Part shown: in pieces, positions 1 through 7,749 of the stretch
Layout: each line of letters begins with the position of its first letter
Position numbering within the stretch: position 1 is the first letter of the stretch
Program-made: the position numbers and the translations under genes
DNA from: Gemmata massiliana
Lineage (GTDB): Bacteria; Planctomycetota; Planctomycetia; Gemmatales; Gemmataceae
Reading direction: 5' to 3'
Assembly: GCF_901538265.1 (NCBI RefSeq)
Contig: NZ_LR593886.1
Coordinates: 8,329,738-8,393,737, forward strand
DNA: 64,000 bases
The notes under the pieces: generated by a model
What the model saw: the letters and a program-made list of their open reading frames with translations, nothing else
The model's database searches: none
Told to the model about the DNA's origin: nothing

Positions 1-207
1 GCTCCACCCGCCCGGCCGCGGTTTGCTCTTGGTACGGTCCTGAACCGACTGCTCGATCCACATCCACGGAATCCGTTCGTCCGCCGCCAGCGTCTGTTCA
101 TAAAGTTGCGACGCCGCTTTGGTCATCGGGTCGGTCGCGTCGAACGCTTCCCACACGACGACCTTCTGCGCCGGCGTCTTCACCGGCGCGGATTGCTGTA
201 ACTGCAC
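1..207 (-). CDS. Hypothetical protein, partial (N-terminal 69 residues)
   Basis: The reading frame runs off the left edge of the window, so only the N-terminus is seen. A GTG start at 207 is preceded by a clear GGAGAGG ribosome binding site. The fragment includes QKVVVWEAFDATDPMTKAAS and then an acidic/aromatic stretch ending in RIPWMWIEQSV. I do not recognise the family with certainty. The layout is vaguely like the start of a small acyltransferase-type protein, but that is only an impression. It has no signal peptide or membrane segment. Confidence 0.55.
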   Translation of the reverse strand, partial: MQLQQSAPVKTPAQKVVVWEAFDATDPMTKAASQLYEQTLAADERIPWMWIEQSVQDRTKSKPRPGGWS

Positions 208-458
208 AAATCACCTCTCCTTACGCTTATCCGCGGGCCGAACGAGGTTCGGGGCGAGCCAGATGGTGCGCCTGTGTCGCGGTTCACTTGGGGTTTGGCT
301 CATAATCTTGCGTGCTTCCGAATTTCCCCCAGGAAGCACAGTCAATTGTACCAGGGGGCTCAAATTTCGCGCTGTTGGCAGGGGCCGGGGGAGCGGCTAA
401 GTTACTCAAGGTGGTGCGCGAATGTCGGCGCAACATCATGACCGGGAGGGAGCTTGAA

Positions 459-920
459 ATGTCCACGAGTGGCGGTCAGAAGCACACTTACGAATACCCC
501 CGACCGGCCTTGACTGTGGACGTGGCCATCGTGACCCGTGAGGCCCGACCGCGCGTCCTTTTGATCCAACGTAAAAAAGACCCGTTCGCCGGAAGTTGGG
601 CGTTCCCAGGAGGTTTCGTCGACGAGAACGAGCGACTCGGGGACGCCGCCCGGCGTGAATTGGCGGAAGAGACGGGAATCACGATCGCCGATTTGGAACA
701 GCTGTATACATCGGGCGATCCGGGACGCGATCCCCGCGGTTGGACGGTAAGTGTGGTGTACCTGGCACAAGTCGACCCGGACGCATTGAAGCCCGTCGCG
801 GCCGACGACGCGAGCGCGGTGGGGTTATTCCCGCTCGACGCTCCCCCTCAACTCTCGTTCGACCACGCCGTGCTGCTCGGTCGCGTGCGTGCGCGGCTCG
901 CGGACCGGAAACCGGATTAG
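459..920 (+). CDS. Nudix hydrolase
   Basis: Nudix hydrolases cleave nucleoside diphosphates linked to another moiety. The Nudix box GX5EX7REUXEEXGU is complete at about residues 52-74 (GGFVDENE, RRELAEETGI), with a typical upstream strand (RVLLIQRKKDPFAGSWAFPG). The length of 153 residues is normal for a single-domain cytoplasmic Nudix protein. I chose the ATG at 459 because GGGAGGGAG lies just upstream. The frame is open further upstream (to 312) but has no better start. The pattern resembles ADP-ribose/NAD-related Nudix enzymes, and the neighbouring gene is a nicotinamidase on the opposite strand. A link to NAD turnover is plausible but inferred; the substrate cannot be read from the sequence. 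Confidence 0.9.
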   Translation: MSTSGGQKHTYEYPRPALTVDVAIVTREARPRVLLIQRKKDPFAGSWAFPGGFVDENERLGDAARRELAEETGITIADLEQLYTSGDPGRDPRGWTVSVVYLAQVDPDALKPVAADDASAVGLFPLDAPPQLSFDHAVLLGRVRARLADRKPD

Positions 921-1561
921 TTCCCGCTCATCGCGCTCGTGACATCCGCGACTGTGCAATACCGGATGCCGAGCGCCAAGCCTTCTTCTTTGGCCTTCGA
1001 CTGGAACAATCCCGCCGCGGGCACGTCGATGCCCGCGCTGGCGTCCTCCACGAGCCACACATCGAAGCCCGCGCGCCGAAGGTCGCGTGCGGCGAAGAAG
1101 CAGCAGATGTTCGTCGCGATCCCGCACACGACAACCACTTTGATGCCGGACGCGGACAAAAACGCCCCCAGCCCGGGGTGCTGCGCGGTGACCGCGTAGG
1201 CTTCAAAGTCGCGGTCGTAGCCCTTGCGCCAGATCGCGCTGAAGCGGTCCGCGTGCAGACCGGGAAGGAACTCCGCGCCGGGCGTGTTCATGACGCAGTG
1301 CGGCGGGTAAATGTTATCCGCTTGGCCGAGGAACGAGCGGTGATCCGGCGGGTGCCAGTCCTGGGTCGCGTCGACGCGGGCGAACGGCAGCGCGAGCAGC
1401 GCGTTCACGTGCGGCACGATCGCGGAGCCACCGGGAACCGGCAGTTCCGCCGGGCAAAGATCGGTAAAGCCCTGCTGCGCATCCACGACGAGCAGCGCGG
1501 TTGTGGCGGGTGTGAGCATGTCAGGCAGTGTACTTCCGCCACGAGCGCCGGTCTCGCTCAC
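917..1561 (-). CDS. pncA: Nicotinamidase (cysteine hydrolase, isochorismatase-like fold)
   Basis: Nicotinamidase converts nicotinamide to nicotinate and ammonia in the NAD salvage pathway. The family landmarks are present: the catalytic Asp in LLVVDAQQGF, the metal-binding TQDWHPPDH motif, YPPHCVMNTPGAEF, the catalytic Lys in WRKGYDRDF, and the nucleophile region VCGIATNICC. The length is close to bacterial PncA. The GTG at 1561 overlaps the stop of the upstream ARPP-1 gene as GTGA, suggesting translational coupling. An internal ATG at 1519 (MLTPATTALL) would also give a complete enzyme. The 3' end overlaps the convergent Nudix gene by 4 bases. The DxH..H metal triad favours nicotinamidase over a generic isochorismatase. 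Confidence 0.85.
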   Translation of the reverse strand: MSETGARGGSTLPDMLTPATTALLVVDAQQGFTDLCPAELPVPGGSAIVPHVNALLALPFARVDATQDWHPPDHRSFLGQADNIYPPHCVMNTPGAEFLPGLHADRFSAIWRKGYDRDFEAYAVTAQHPGLGAFLSASGIKVVVVCGIATNICCFFAARDLRRAGFDVWLVEDASAGIDVPAAGLFQSKAKEEGLALGIRYCTVADVTSAMSGN

Positions 1562-2928
1562 TTCTTGATGTAGCTCCGGTGGATGACCGCGTTCTGGCGC
1601 GCGGGGTCGCGCGACTCGACCATCAGCGTCGACCGGTTCTCCGCGCGACTGCTGCTCAACCGGTTACCGTCGGCGTTGAGAGGAGGTGCGGGCCGCAAGT
1701 TCGATTGGTTCGTTTGCACCCTCCCCGAAGCGCGCTCGTTATCGGTGCCCCGAACGTGAACTGCGCCGGCCGGATTCGGCAGGGTCACAGGGGCGAAGAC
1801 GGTCCCGGTTACGGGAAGATCGTTCGTTTGCACCAATTGCCCCTCAGTCTGAACGACTGGTAGGCGCCCTTCTGTTTGCAGAAGCTCTTGCACGGGTGCT
1901 ACAGACGAACGCCCGCCCTCGACGCGAAGTTCGATAGCGTCTTGATTCGGGTTCAACACGTTCCCGTACATCATCGACGCCGGTCCGTGCCCCCTCAATG
2001 CGTTCTCGTTCACCGAACTGCGGATGCCCACCGGCTCCGATTCCCCACCGCGAGCGAGGAAGTGCTCGATTGCGCGAGCGGTCGGCGGTTGCGTGGTCGC
2101 TTGACCCGCGTGCTCTGCCACGGCCTCGACCGCGGCCGCGCTCAAGAGCTTCGGCCACGCTTTCCGGAACAGCGTGTTCGATCCGTACACCTCGGCCCCG
2201 GTAATCTGCCCGTTCACCACGAAGACCACCCCCACAATGTCCCCGCGTGCGCTTCCGGCGGTCTTGAGAGCGGCTTCGTACTCGGCGACCTTCGATTTCA
2301 CCGCCGGAGCTTCGAGCGTGAGTTGGAAGCTAGAGGGCGACGCGTTTTCCGTCACGTTCGCGGCAACATTCGCGCGCAGCTTGCTCTGATTTTCACTCAC
2401 CGTTTGCCACACCGCAGACTGTTGACCGCTCGCATTCGCGTACTTCAGCTCCTTCCCCGCAGCGAACGCATCCGACTTCTGAAACACTCTCGCGCTCTCA
2501 CCTACACGCCCCGTCCACCGCCCCTGTTCGACGCAGTGCGCCGGGAGCGGCACGTTCCCCGATCCCGGCAGAACGAGCATGTCCACCGCAGCCACGCGGT
2601 CCTGCCGACCGCCTTTCACGATGTCGCCGGACTGAATGAATAGTTCGTAATCGGGCGACCGGTTCTCCACCGCGAGTGTGTTCACGGTGCCCGTTTCGTG
2701 AACGACTGCCAGTTCGCGTTCGAGCGCTTCTTGTAGCGTCAGCACTTTGGCGCCGGAGACGGCATCGGGGCCGTACACGAAGTACACGCAGAGGTTCCCG
2801 TAAGCGAGCGGCGCGGCCACCAGTTCGGAGCTGCCGTCAATGGGGAGCGTTCGCGCGCCCCCACCGGAATACCACGCACCGACAAAGAACAGCCCTACCA
2901 AGCCCAGAGCGCGAAATGACTTGCTCAT
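1558..2928 (-). CDS. ARPP-1 / DUF6569 domain secreted protein
   Basis: This is a 456-residue protein starting at the ATG at 2928, 9 bases after an AGGAAG site; the longer upstream frame lacks a ribosome binding site. Residues 1-25 form a signal peptide or membrane anchor (MSKSFRALGLVGLFFVGAW). The middle carries the stretch YELFIQSGDIVKGGRQDRV followed by LVLPGSGNVPLPAHCVEQGRW, which I recognise as the ARPP-1 (DUF6569) domain. The C-terminal ~150 residues are low-complexity, rich in Gln, Asn, Thr and Pro. The domain has been linked by context to phosphatase-type genes, but its biochemical role is not established. The stop overlaps the start of the nicotinamidase gene, so the two are probably co-transcribed. 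Confidence 0.8.
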   Translation of the reverse strand: MSKSFRALGLVGLFFVGAWYSGGGARTLPIDGSSELVAAPLAYGNLCVYFVYGPDAVSGAKVLTLQEALERELAVVHETGTVNTLAVENRSPDYELFIQSGDIVKGGRQDRVAAVDMLVLPGSGNVPLPAHCVEQGRWTGRVGESARVFQKSDAFAAGKELKYANASGQQSAVWQTVSENQSKLRANVAANVTENASPSSFQLTLEAPAVKSKVAEYEAALKTAGSARGDIVGVVFVVNGQITGAEVYGSNTLFRKAWPKLLSAAAVEAVAEHAGQATTQPPTARAIEHFLARGGESEPVGIRSSVNENALRGHGPASMMYGNVLNPNQDAIELRVEGGRSSVAPVQELLQTEGRLPVVQTEGQLVQTNDLPVTGTVFAPVTLPNPAGAVHVRGTDNERASGRVQTNQSNLRPAPPLNADGNRLSSSRAENRSTLMVESRDPARQNAVIHRSYIKK

Positions 2929-3105
2929 GGAACACCACTTCCTGCGAGGTGCGAAAGACGTGCGGCCCGCTCCCCGAAGCGCGGGCAAGCCGCACCACCG
3001 AGTGTACCCGATCTCAAAGTGCTAACGCGAGGGTGATGATTTGCGTTGGCCGCACTCTTGAGCGTTTTCGCCCCTGTTGCGCTTTTGTCCGGCGCGCGAG
3101 TCGCT

Positions 3106-3111
3106 TACAAT
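3106..3111 (+). promoter_or_regulatory. Candidate -10 element
   Basis: TACAAT lies about 60 bases upstream of the Gly/Tyr-rich gene, with a weak TTTGTC-like -35 box 16 bases before it. This is a sequence match only. Confidence 0.3.
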
Positions 3112-3172
3112 CGGAGCAGATGGCACCAGCGGAACTCATGCCATTCCGACAGGTGGAGGAGGGTAAGGAACG

Positions 3173-3856
3173 ATGACCTGGACCACTTGGAAACCGGCAC
3201 TCGCGCTCGGTGCGGTGCTGGCAGCAACCGGCGCCGCCAGCGCCGACGACCGGGACACGCGCCAACTGACCGGCTCGACCGGCACGACGATGACACTCGG
3301 GGGCAAAGGCACCGCCCAACAAGCCGCCACCCAAGATACCGAACTGGCCCGCGGGTACCGATACTACGGTGGGCACGGCTACCACGGTGGGTACGGTGGC
3401 TACCGCGGCGGATACGGGTACTACGGCGGATATCGTGGCGGGTATTACGGCGGATACTACGGTGGCTACCGCGGTTACTACGGTGGGTATTATGGCGGGT
3501 ACCGCCCGGCCTACTACTACACGCCGCGGGTGTATTACTCCAACTACTACTATCCGACGTACTACCCGAGCTACTACGGTGGCGGCTTCTACATCGGCAT
3601 CAGCGGCAACTCGAACGATGCCACCGCAGTGAACCTCGGTGGGATCGGTTCCCGGCCGGTGTCTCAGCCCGTTCCTGCTCCCACCGCCGGCGACGGTACG
3701 TTCCCGTATGACGGCGGCCCCGCCAACCCGGTTCCGCTGCCGAAGGCGGACCCACAAATGAACCCGCCGGCCAACCCGCCCGCGGACCTGCCGGTCTCCT
3801 TCAAGCCGAAGACCACGACCTCGCCCTACAAGTACAAGGCTTACGGCGAGAAGTAA
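3173..3856 (+). CDS. Secreted Gly/Tyr-rich repeat protein
   Basis: This 227-residue protein has an N-terminal signal peptide (MTWTTWKPALALGAVLAATGAASA). From about residue 60 to 125 it consists almost entirely of short YGG, YRGG and YYGG repeats, then a Tyr-rich stretch (YYYTPRVYYSNYYYPTYYPS) and a Pro-rich C-terminus. Similar GYR/YGG proteins are frequent in planctomycetes and are usually annotated as hypothetical. A surface or cell-wall-associated role is an inference from the export signal and composition. The ATG follows GGAGGAGGG with good spacing. A strong hairpin terminator lies 24 bases downstream, so the gene is probably monocistronic. Confidence 0.85.
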   Translation: MTWTTWKPALALGAVLAATGAASADDRDTRQLTGSTGTTMTLGGKGTAQQAATQDTELARGYRYYGGHGYHGGYGGYRGGYGYYGGYRGGYYGGYYGGYRGYYGGYYGGYRPAYYYTPRVYYSNYYYPTYYPSYYGGGFYIGISGNSNDATAVNLGGIGSRPVSQPVPAPTAGDGTFPYDGGPANPVPLPKADPQMNPPANPPADLPVSFKPKTTTSPYKYKAYGEK

Positions 3857-3879
3857 GACAATCGTCGAAGAGAAACAGC

Positions 3880-3910
3880 GAACCCCGCGGCACACCGTGC
3901 CGCGGGGTTC
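3880..3910 (+). terminator. Intrinsic terminator after the Gly/Tyr-rich gene
   Basis: A perfect 13-bp stem (GAACCCCGCGGCA paired with its complement) with a 5-base loop is followed by GGCATTTT. It lies directly after the stop at 3856. Confidence 0.8.
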
Positions 3911-3990
3911 GGCATTTTGGGGCGCGTGATACGATCAACCCAAACTCGCGGCAGCGAGAAGTCGCAACCGAACGCACGGAGCCGTGCCGC

Positions 3991-4479
3991 ATGAACCTGA
4001 CGATCCTTCACCCCACCACACCCGAGGAGCTACAAACTGTCCGCGTGCTGTTCCAGGACTACGCCGACGCGCTGGGGATCGACCTCGGGTTTCAGAACTT
4101 TGCCGAGGAGCTGGCCGGGCTCCCCGGGAAATACGCGCCGCCAAGCGGCTGCATCCTGTTGGCCGAAGTCGACGGCCAGCCCGCGGGTGTCGTGGCCTTA
4201 AAGCCGCTGGAAGGCAATGCGTGTGAGATGAAGCGACTCTACGTCCGCTCGCCGTTCCGAAAGGAAGGAGTGGGCCGCACGCTCGCGGAACGAATCATTC
4301 AGGAAGCCAAACAACTCGGCTATCGTCGCATCCGACTGGACACCATTGCCCCGATCATGGGCAAAGCCGTTGCCCTCTACAGGGCACTGGGCTTTGAGGA
4401 AATCCCGCCCTACTGCGACAATCCCGTTCCGGGCGCAGTGTTCATGGAACTGCGATTAGCGCCGGATTCTGACGAATGA
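3991..4479 (+). CDS. GNAT family N-acetyltransferase
   Basis: This single-domain GNAT acetyltransferase has 162 residues. The acetyl-CoA binding motif A is visible as MKRLYVRSPFRKEGVGRTLA (the R/Q-x-x-G-x-G/A type pyrophosphate loop) followed by helix residues ERIIQEAKQLGY. The later strand RIRLDTIAPIMGKAVALYRA and GFEEIPPYCDNPVPGAVFME complete the fold. The family transfers an acetyl group to an amine of a small molecule or protein; the acceptor cannot be deduced. It is cytoplasmic and stands alone between convergent or unrelated genes. The start at 3991 is the first ATG of the conserved N-terminus. Confidence 0.88.
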   Translation: MNLTILHPTTPEELQTVRVLFQDYADALGIDLGFQNFAEELAGLPGKYAPPSGCILLAEVDGQPAGVVALKPLEGNACEMKRLYVRSPFRKEGVGRTLAERIIQEAKQLGYRRIRLDTIAPIMGKAVALYRALGFEEIPPYCDNPVPGAVFMELRLAPDSDE

Positions 4480-4510
4480 GCGCCACACCTGCGGCTCCTC
4501 TCAGAATGAT

Positions 4511-4762
4511 TCAGGATTTGGCCCGACGATTGAAGTAATCTTCGTGCGACGGGTACACTTTTGCGCCGCGACGCCGGAGGAAATTCAGAATGGCGTGGTG
4601 CATTTCTCCTTCTTCTTCTCCCGGCAAGTCATCGACCAGAAGCGACATCAATTCTCCCCGACGATTGACAACGCAGATTTCGTGGCCGATCAAGAAGTAA
4701 TCCTCGGCACTGGCTCCAGTCTCAGTCAATTCGGCAATTACATCATTATCGGGCACGGCCAT
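4511..4762 (-). CDS. Hypothetical small acidic protein
   Basis: This is an 83-residue cytoplasmic protein beginning MAVPDNDVIAELTETGASAE, with no signal peptide or membrane segment. The ATG at 4762 follows AAGGAG with 6-base spacing. The central segment (YFLIGHEICVVNRRGELMSL) is followed by an acidic patch (LPGEEEGEMHHAIL). It lies 23 bases after the Uma2-family gene on the same strand and is likely co-transcribed with it. No family is recognised; a partner role for the Uma2-like protein would be guesswork. Confidence 0.6.
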   Translation of the reverse strand: MAVPDNDVIAELTETGASAEDYFLIGHEICVVNRRGELMSLLVDDLPGEEEGEMHHAILNFLRRRGAKVYPSHEDYFNRRAKS

Positions 4763-4785
4763 ACTTGCTCCTTTCCGCGAATCAA

Positions 4786-5370
4786 TCACGGGAGCAGTTC
4801 GCTCACCAGAATGGACGCGCCCGGCGCCGCAAGCGGCGACATGCGGTCGGTAGGAGCCAGCGTCTGGCGCGTGCGGTACGCGGTCGCTCCCAATCCGGCC
4901 GGAAGCGGTTGCGGATCGCGAAAGACGAGCAACTGACTGTGTTCGACGTCTAGCACCCAGTAGTCCGGAATCCCCGCTTCGGCGTAGAGTTCCGCCTTCT
5001 CCGTGGTGTCGCGCGATAGCGTCGCATCGGCCACTTCCACCACGAGCAGCGCAGTCGTCGGGTGGTCGGTGTAGTCCTCGAACCGGCCGGCCACGACCAT
5101 CACGTCCGGTTGCGGGTCGCTCTCGGCCAGCGCGAGCGGCTGCTCGTTACGCGACACCCACGCGACTCCCGCGAACACCCGTTCCAGTGCCAGCGCCGTC
5201 TTCCGACAGCCGACCACGTGCGGCCAGTTGATCGGGCTCATCTCGATGATCTCTCCGCGAATCCGCTCGACGCGCTTGTCAGCGAAGAACCCGAGTTCCC
5301 CGAGCCGGTAATACTGCTCGCGCGTGAAGCGGAACGGGCGCGGCGCGGCGGGCGGCGGTTTGGCGGTCAT
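4786..5370 (-). CDS. Uma2 family (DUF820) nuclease-like protein
   Basis: This 194-residue protein belongs to the Uma2/DUF820 family, which adopts a PD-(D/E)XK restriction-endonuclease-like fold and is widely expanded in planctomycetes and cyanobacteria. Visible landmarks are RVERIRGEIIEMSPINWPH, then SDPQPDVMVV (the Asp of the core), LLVVEVADATLSRDTTEKAE (the E-x-K-like core) and YAEAGIPDYWVLDVEHSQL. The start at 5370 follows GGAGGAG; the longer frame upstream lacks a site. Actual endonuclease activity has rarely been shown for the family, so the cellular role remains unknown. Confidence 0.88.
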   Translation of the reverse strand: MTAKPPPAAPRPFRFTREQYYRLGELGFFADKRVERIRGEIIEMSPINWPHVVGCRKTALALERVFAGVAWVSRNEQPLALAESDPQPDVMVVAGRFEDYTDHPTTALLVVEVADATLSRDTTEKAELYAEAGIPDYWVLDVEHSQLLVFRDPQPLPAGLGATAYRTRQTLAPTDRMSPLAAPGASILVSELLP

Positions 5371-5539
5371 GGCACGTCTCCTCCACACCCAAACTAACCT
5401 CATTCCGTCCCCGGAACCAGATCGACGTCCCAACAACCTCGCGTCGCGTGCATCGTGAATACAGTAATTTCAGGCTGCTACGAGGTAGGGACACCCTTCG
5501 GGGCGATCCCGACAGTTGCTAACGGACGAGGACCAATTG

Positions 5540-6586
5540 ATGCTGCGCGGATCGCTGCTCCCGCTCCTGACTCTGGTTCCGATCATCGCCCCCTCAAACA
5601 CGTTCGCCGCCGACCCGCCACTCAAGGGCGCGGTGATCGTGGTCGACCCGGGACACGGGGGCCAGGGGTACGCGAAGAGTTACACCGGCGGAACTCGGGG
5701 CGTGAACTCAAAGATGACCGAGGGCGAACTCAATCTCAAAGTCGGGCTCGAACTCGCGAAGATCCTTCAGGAACAAGGGGCAACGGTCCACCTGACCCGC
5801 GTGGGCGACCACCGACTCAGCCCAGAGGGGTCGAGCAACTCCGACGAACTCCACGCCCGGATCGATTTCTTCGAGCACCACGAGTGCCACTTCTTCCTGT
5901 CCGTTCACCACAACGCGGGCGCCGCGGGCGCGACCGGTCACACGGCCCTGTACAAGCACAACGCGACCGACGACACCCTGTATGAAGCGATCGCCCGAGA
6001 GGTGAACGAGGCCCTCGACGGGGCGGTCCCGGGACCGAAGCGGGCGCTCATCAAGGGCAGCTACCACATTCTTCGGGAGACACCGATCCCGGGAACCATC
6101 GCCGAATCCGGGTTCATGACCAACCGGGACTTCGACGACCTCTCGATCCGGCCCGAGTACCCGAAGAAGGAAGCGGCGGCGATCGCGAAGGGAGCGGTGA
6201 AGTATTGGACGACTCACCAGGCCGCACTGGTTGCGCTCCGGGAGAAGCTCACGAAGGACCGGGCGGCAAAACCCCGCGACCCGAAGACCTACACCGCGAT
6301 CGCCCTGAATCCGGCTCACAAGGAGCGGATGAAAGCCCTCCTCGACACCGTCGCCTCGGGCGGAAAGTACGAAGCGGCGAAAGCGGGCGAATACGTCGAA
6401 GCGTTCAGCAAAGCGGTAGCCACCGACCCGAAGGCGCGGTTCACCGTGAAGGCGGAAAACACCGGGGAGCGGATCAAGTTGACCGGAGAAGCCGACCAGA
6501 AGCTACACAACCAGTTAATCGACATGCTGGTAGCGATGAAGCTGTACGGGATCGTGAACGAGGTGCGTGTACCGAAGGCGAAATGA
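5540..6586 (+). CDS. N-acetylmuramoyl-L-alanine amidase (Amidase_3), exported
   Basis: This is a zinc-dependent amidase that cleaves the bond between N-acetylmuramic acid and L-alanine in peptidoglycan. It is 348 residues long with an N-terminal signal peptide (MLRGSLLPLLTLVPIIAPSNTFAA). The Amidase_3 motifs appear in order: VVDPGHGG (zinc His), EGELNLKVGLELAKIL (zinc Glu), FFLSVHHNAG (second zinc His) and PGTIAESGFMTN (catalytic Glu). About 110 extra C-terminal residues follow the catalytic domain (LREKLTKDRAAKPRDPKTYT onward) and match no domain I know. ATG 5540 was preferred over TTG 5516 because of GGACGAGG upstream and the signal peptide position. A GC-rich hairpin follows the stop. The gene shows that the cell has peptidoglycan. 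Confidence 0.88.
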   Translation: MLRGSLLPLLTLVPIIAPSNTFAADPPLKGAVIVVDPGHGGQGYAKSYTGGTRGVNSKMTEGELNLKVGLELAKILQEQGATVHLTRVGDHRLSPEGSSNSDELHARIDFFEHHECHFFLSVHHNAGAAGATGHTALYKHNATDDTLYEAIAREVNEALDGAVPGPKRALIKGSYHILRETPIPGTIAESGFMTNRDFDDLSIRPEYPKKEAAAIAKGAVKYWTTHQAALVALREKLTKDRAAKPRDPKTYTAIALNPAHKERMKALLDTVASGGKYEAAKAGEYVEAFSKAVATDPKARFTVKAENTGERIKLTGEADQKLHNQLIDMLVAMKLYGIVNEVRVPKAK

Positions 6587-6602
6587 CGCGCGAACGGGCC
6601 GA

Positions 6603-6629
6603 GCGCCCGGCTCTATGGGCGCCGGGCGC
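6603..6629 (+). terminator. Hairpin downstream of the amidase gene
   Basis: A perfect 9-bp GC stem (GCGCCCGGC) with a 9-base loop lies 17 bases after the stop. No T-tract follows, so termination efficiency is uncertain. Confidence 0.5.
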
Positions 6630-6683
6630 CCGATGGGTAAACCGATCCTGTGCTTCGCTCGTGCGAAGACACCTGCGTCGCTC

Positions 6684-6711
6684 TTGACACGTTTCGTGCT
6701 GTTGTTACCCT
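6684..6711 (+). promoter_or_regulatory. Candidate sigma-70-type promoter
   Basis: A perfect TTGACA (6684-6689) is followed after 16 bases by TACCCT (6706-6711). It lies 28 bases before a start codon with a strong ribosome binding site at 6740. Confidence 0.45.
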
Positions 6712-6739
6712 CCGGCTCCAAACGCGGTAGGAGGGAAGC

Positions 6740-7045
6740 ATGCTCGTCCTGCTCATCTGCGCACAATTCGCGCATCAGGCATCAGAAACTCTGGACGTGA
6801 AAGCGCTGCCGTTCCTCGCAAAGATGGATCAACCGGTCGCCGCAATTTTCACTTCGTTCAGCAGCAACCGGGATATGCCAAGCCCGTCCCTGAGAATTGT
6901 CTGCCAATTCGACCTTATTGGAGGCGGACCAATGCGAGGCATTACAGTTCCAAACTTTTCTGTCTCCCACACCACGGTAGGTTCCTCGCGGAGCCCACTG
7001 TTCCACTTGTTTGGAATTGAGCCCGTCGCCCCTTGTCCTCGTTAA
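6740..7045 (+). CDS. Hypothetical short protein
   Basis: This 101-residue frame is supported by context rather than homology. It has a TAGGAGGG ribosome binding site at ideal spacing and a TTGACA/TACCCT promoter just upstream. The N-terminus (MLVLLICAQFAHQA) may be a short export signal. The rest shows no motif I know and no strong composition bias. Third-position GC is lower than in neighbouring genes, so it may be recent or spurious. It converges on the unknown-family gene that ends at 7092. Confidence 0.4.
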   Translation: MLVLLICAQFAHQASETLDVKALPFLAKMDQPVAAIFTSFSSNRDMPSPSLRIVCQFDLIGGGPMRGITVPNFSVSHTTVGSSRSPLFHLFGIEPVAPCPR

Positions 7046-7091
7046 TCTCCTCCCCTGTATCGATTCGCTACGGCTTATTGACACGAACCCC

Positions 7092-7745
7092 CTACTCGCG
7101 TCCGGTCAGCAAGTCCACGACCCAACAGCCCTGGACGTGTTCACCCGGTTGTCGGCAGTGGTTCAGGACATCGTCGTTATCGCAACCGGCGTCTTGGAAG
7201 GCGTCGGCCAGAATGGGCAAACGGTCGAAGGCGCGTTCGTCGTAGATGCCAGCAGCAATCGCGCGAACAGTCGAGGTGAGCCAAGAAGGATCGAGTGCAA
7301 CAGGACGGAAAGGGTTACCGAAGATATCTCTGAGTATCGCCCCCTGTATCTGTTGTTCTTGTCCGTCGGGGTCGTTCTCCTCAGTCAAGCAAGCAGCGTT
7401 TCCGGCAACATGGATCAGAAATCTATGCTCCGTGTTTAATGAAAGTGAGAGAGCCGCCGCCAACTTGGGGCTCTGATAGCGTATACCCGTCACTCGCCTC
7501 ATGTACCCGTTGACTTTCTTTGCTTCGTACAGGGCAATGAGCACCTCTTCCCGGTTTGCCATGCCGTCTGCGTATCTTTCCGCCACTTCAATAGCATTTC
7601 GGCTTCGTTCATCCGGTAGCGAGTGCCACACGCGCCTGCAGCACGCAACAGCAAAAAGCCGCAATTTCCGGTCGCTCACCTTCTCTCGCAAGAACTCCAG
7701 CCCCGGCGCCGGATCGGTTGCCGCCAACCATTCCGCTTCTGCCAT
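7092..7745 (-). CDS. Gemmata-type unknown family protein, copy 1 of 4 (HVxGCWVVDL C-terminus)
   Basis: This 217-residue cytoplasmic protein is one of four paralogues in the window. The family has an N-terminal block (AEWLAATDPAPGLEFLREKV, then KLRLFAVACCRRVW) and a highly conserved C-terminal block (RDIFGNPFRPVALDPSWLTS, RAFDRLPILADAFQDAGCDN, then NHCRQPGEHVQGCWVVDLL). The conserved Cys and His residues (CC, AGC, HC, GCW) could bind metal, but this is inference. The ATG at 7745 is 4 bases after the stop of comM in the junction TGA-A-GTG-ATG, so translation is probably coupled. I know no established function for the family. Confidence 0.8.
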   Translation of the reverse strand: MAEAEWLAATDPAPGLEFLREKVSDRKLRLFAVACCRRVWHSLPDERSRNAIEVAERYADGMANREEVLIALYEAKKVNGYMRRVTGIRYQSPKLAAALSLSLNTEHRFLIHVAGNAACLTEENDPDGQEQQIQGAILRDIFGNPFRPVALDPSWLTSTVRAIAAGIYDERAFDRLPILADAFQDAGCDNDDVLNHCRQPGEHVQGCWVVDLLTGRE

Positions 7746-7749
7746 CACT

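Noticed and set aside
740..1573. Long plus-strand frame over the nicotinamidase gene
   Set aside because: It is an Arg-rich antisense shadow with no domain, while the minus-strand frame has complete PncA motifs.
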